Position numbers and translations under genes: made by a program. A stretch of 7,151 nucleotides of DNA from Bacteroidales bacterium UBA5206. Its GTDB lineage: Bacteria > Bacteroidota > Bacteroidia > Bacteroidales > Tenuifilaceae. The stretch lies in assembly GCA_002412705.1 (NCBI GenBank), contig DHVO01000221.1, positions 1 through 7,151 of the forward strand, written 5' to 3'. The notes beneath the pieces were generated by a model. That model had not been told where the DNA came from and did not search any database. It was given only the letters and a program-made list of their open reading frames with translations. This document shows, piece by piece, positions 5,689-7,151 of this stretch. Each line of letters starts with the position of its first letter. Position 1 is the first letter of the stretch.

Positions 5689-7151
5689 CTAGAATAGTCC
5701 AGATATATTGCCATCGTTGTCAATATCTATATTCTCCGAGGCGGGTTCTTCTGGTAAACCAGGCATGCGCATTATTTGACCAGTGATAGGTACAATAAAC
5801 CCAGCACCTGCTGCAATCTCAATTTCGCGTACTGTAACCACAAAATCCTTAGGACGACCAAGTAGGTCTGGGTTATCCGATAACGATTTTTGAGTTTTTG
5901 CCATACAAATTGGCATTTTATCTAATCCAAGGTTATAAACCTTTTTAAGTGCTGCTTTTGCCGATGCAGTGTAATCAACAGCATTTGCGCCATAAATCTT
6001 TTTGGCAATGGTTTCAATCTTTGTTTCAGGAGTATCCTCCCAATTGTACAGTGGCTTGTGGCAGCAACCACATTGTTCGGCTGTTTTTGCTACAATCTCA
6101 GCGAGTTCAATAGCACCTCCGCCACCTTTTGCCCAAACCTCAATAATGGAAACGGGAACGCCCATGTCGTTACCAACTTTCTTTATAAACTCAACCTCTT
6201 CATCGGTATCGGTGGTGAAACGGTTTACTGCAACAACAGGGCATATGTTAAACAGCTTCATGTTCTCGATGTGCTTCTGAAGGTTCTCAATACCCTTTCT
6301 AAGCGCATCCATGTTAGGCTGTGTAACCTCTTTTACGTTCATTCCGCCGTGATATTTAAGTGCACGAACAGTGGCTACAAGAACTACCGCATTTGGACTT
6401 AATCCTGCGTATCCACACTTAATATCTAGGAACTTTTCTGCACCAAGGTCAAACCCAAACCCAGCTTCGGTAACTACGTAATCGCTAAAGGTTAAGCCCA
6501 TTTTGGTGGCAACAACGGAGTTGGTTCCCTGTGCAATATTGGCAAATGGACCTCCGTGAATAATAGCGGGTGTGCCCTCAATGGTTTGAACTAGGTTTGG
6601 CAGCATGGCATCCTTTAACAGGGCAGCCATAGCGCCTTCGGCCTTTAGGTCGCGAGCGTAAATGGGCTTTTTATCGAAGGTGTAGCCAATAAAAATATTA
6701 CCAAGCCTACGCTTTAAATCCTCCATATTCTCTGCAAGGCAAAGAATTGCCATAACCTCTGATGCGGCTGTGATATCGAAACCCGTTTCGCGAGGAATGC
6801 CAGAGCCCGTGCCACCCAATCCAACTATAATGGTGCGCAGCGAACGGTCGTTCATATCCATTACCCGTTTCCAGCTTATGGTGCGGGGATCAAGGTTAAG
6901 TGAGTGCTTTTTGCTTTGTATGTTGTTGTCGATAAGGGCGGCTAGCAGATTATGAGCCTTCTCAACAGCGGCAAAGTCGCCAGTAAAGTGAAGATTGATA
7001 TCCTCCATGGGTAATACCTGAGAGAACCCGCCGCCCGTTGCACCTCCCTTTATACCAAAAACTGGCCCTAGCGATGGTTCACGGAGTACCACTGTAGTTT
7101 TTTTACCAATGCGGTTAAGAGCCTGTGAAAGACCAATGGATACGGTAGTTT
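5689..7151 (-). CDS. fhs: Formate-tetrahydrofolate ligase, N-terminus outside window
   Basis: This cytoplasmic enzyme joins formate to tetrahydrofolate using ATP, giving 10-formyltetrahydrofolate for purine synthesis and other one-carbon reactions. The visible 487 residues run from TTVSIGLSQAL, the end of the ATP-binding loop (GxGKTTT-type), to the C-terminus ...NISGLF. The family is usually about 555 aa, so roughly 70 N-terminal residues lie beyond the right edge. The frame is open to the edge, and the GTG at 7092 is an internal Val codon, not a start. Hallmark segments are present: LREPSLGPVFGIKGGATGGG, PMEDINLHFTGDF, HNLLAALIDN, DPRTISWKRVMDMNDRSLR, a GLGGTGSGIPRETGFDITAASEVMA stretch, TKMGLTFSDYVVTEAGFG, and PGLPEEPA near the end. 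No frameshift or missing core segment was seen. Neighbouring folate genes are not in the window, and regulation upstream of the start cannot be seen. Confidence 0.98.
   Translation of the reverse strand, partial: TTVSIGLSQALNRIGKKTTVVLREPSLGPVFGIKGGATGGGFSQVLPMEDINLHFTGDFAAVEKAHNLLAALIDNNIQSKKHSLNLDPRTISWKRVMDMNDRSLRTIIVGLGGTGSGIPRETGFDITAASEVMAILCLAENMEDLKRRLGNIFIGYTFDKKPIYARDLKAEGAMAALLKDAMLPNLVQTIEGTPAIIHGGPFANIAQGTNSVVATKMGLTFSDYVVTEAGFGFDLGAEKFLDIKCGYAGLSPNAVVLVATVRALKYHGGMNVKEVTQPNMDALRKGIENLQKHIENMKLFNICPVVAVNRFTTDTDEEVEFIKKVGNDMGVPVSIIEVWAKGGGGAIELAEIVAKTAEQCGCCHKPLYNWEDTPETKIETIAKKIYGANAVDYTASAKAALKKVYNLGLDKMPICMAKTQKSLSDNPDLLGRPKDFVVTVREIEIAAGAGFIVPITGQIMRMPGLPEEPASENIDIDNDGNISGLF

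Noticed and set aside
6002..6402. Two overlapping + strand open frames (92 and 114 codons) antisense to fhs
   Set aside because: They lie wholly inside a highly conserved part of fhs, have unnatural composition and have no promoter or leader. They are shadow frames.
7090..7092. GTG as a possible start of fhs
   Set aside because: The frame continues upstream to the window edge with conserved family sequence (TTVSIGLSQALNRIGKKTT), so this is an internal Val codon.

Overview
The window looks like an ordinary chromosomal stretch of a Bacteroidota bacterium, most likely of the order Bacteroidales or a relative. This rests on the promoter style (TAnnTTTG -7 boxes, no Shine-Dalgarno sequences), the single-membrane-pass sensor kinase of the type common in that phylum, small Phe-terminated outer-membrane barrels with Bacteroidota-style signal peptides, and moderate G+C. 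No mobile element, CRISPR array, tRNA or rRNA was seen. The genus cannot be named from this sequence.

Layout from left to right. (1) The 3' part of a sensor histidine kinase on the + strand runs off the left edge. It converges on (2) a UbiA-family, MenA-like prenyltransferase on the - strand, with an 11-bp hairpin between them that can act as terminator for both. (3) A small secreted TM2-domain protein (-) has its own promoter and a strong terminator. (4) An exported hypothetical protein (-), probably helical and TPR-like, has a real start that is probably 90 bases inside the longest open frame. (5) A porin-like outer-membrane protein (+) is divergent from gene 4, has a good promoter and ends at a T-tailed hairpin. 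(6) A small outer-membrane beta-barrel protein (-) has its own promoter. (7) Formate-tetrahydrofolate ligase (fhs, -) is closed by a strong terminator and cut by the right edge inside its ATP-binding loop.

Almost every gene has its own promoter or terminator, so this is a row of single-gene units rather than an operon. The functions are house-keeping (one-carbon metabolism, probably menaquinone synthesis), envelope (two barrels, an exported protein, a TM2 protein) and sensing. I found no convincing new multi-gene system. The most useful second looks are the exported TPR-like protein with its corrected start, the secreted TM2 protein, and a 13-base promoter block shared by those two adjacent genes.
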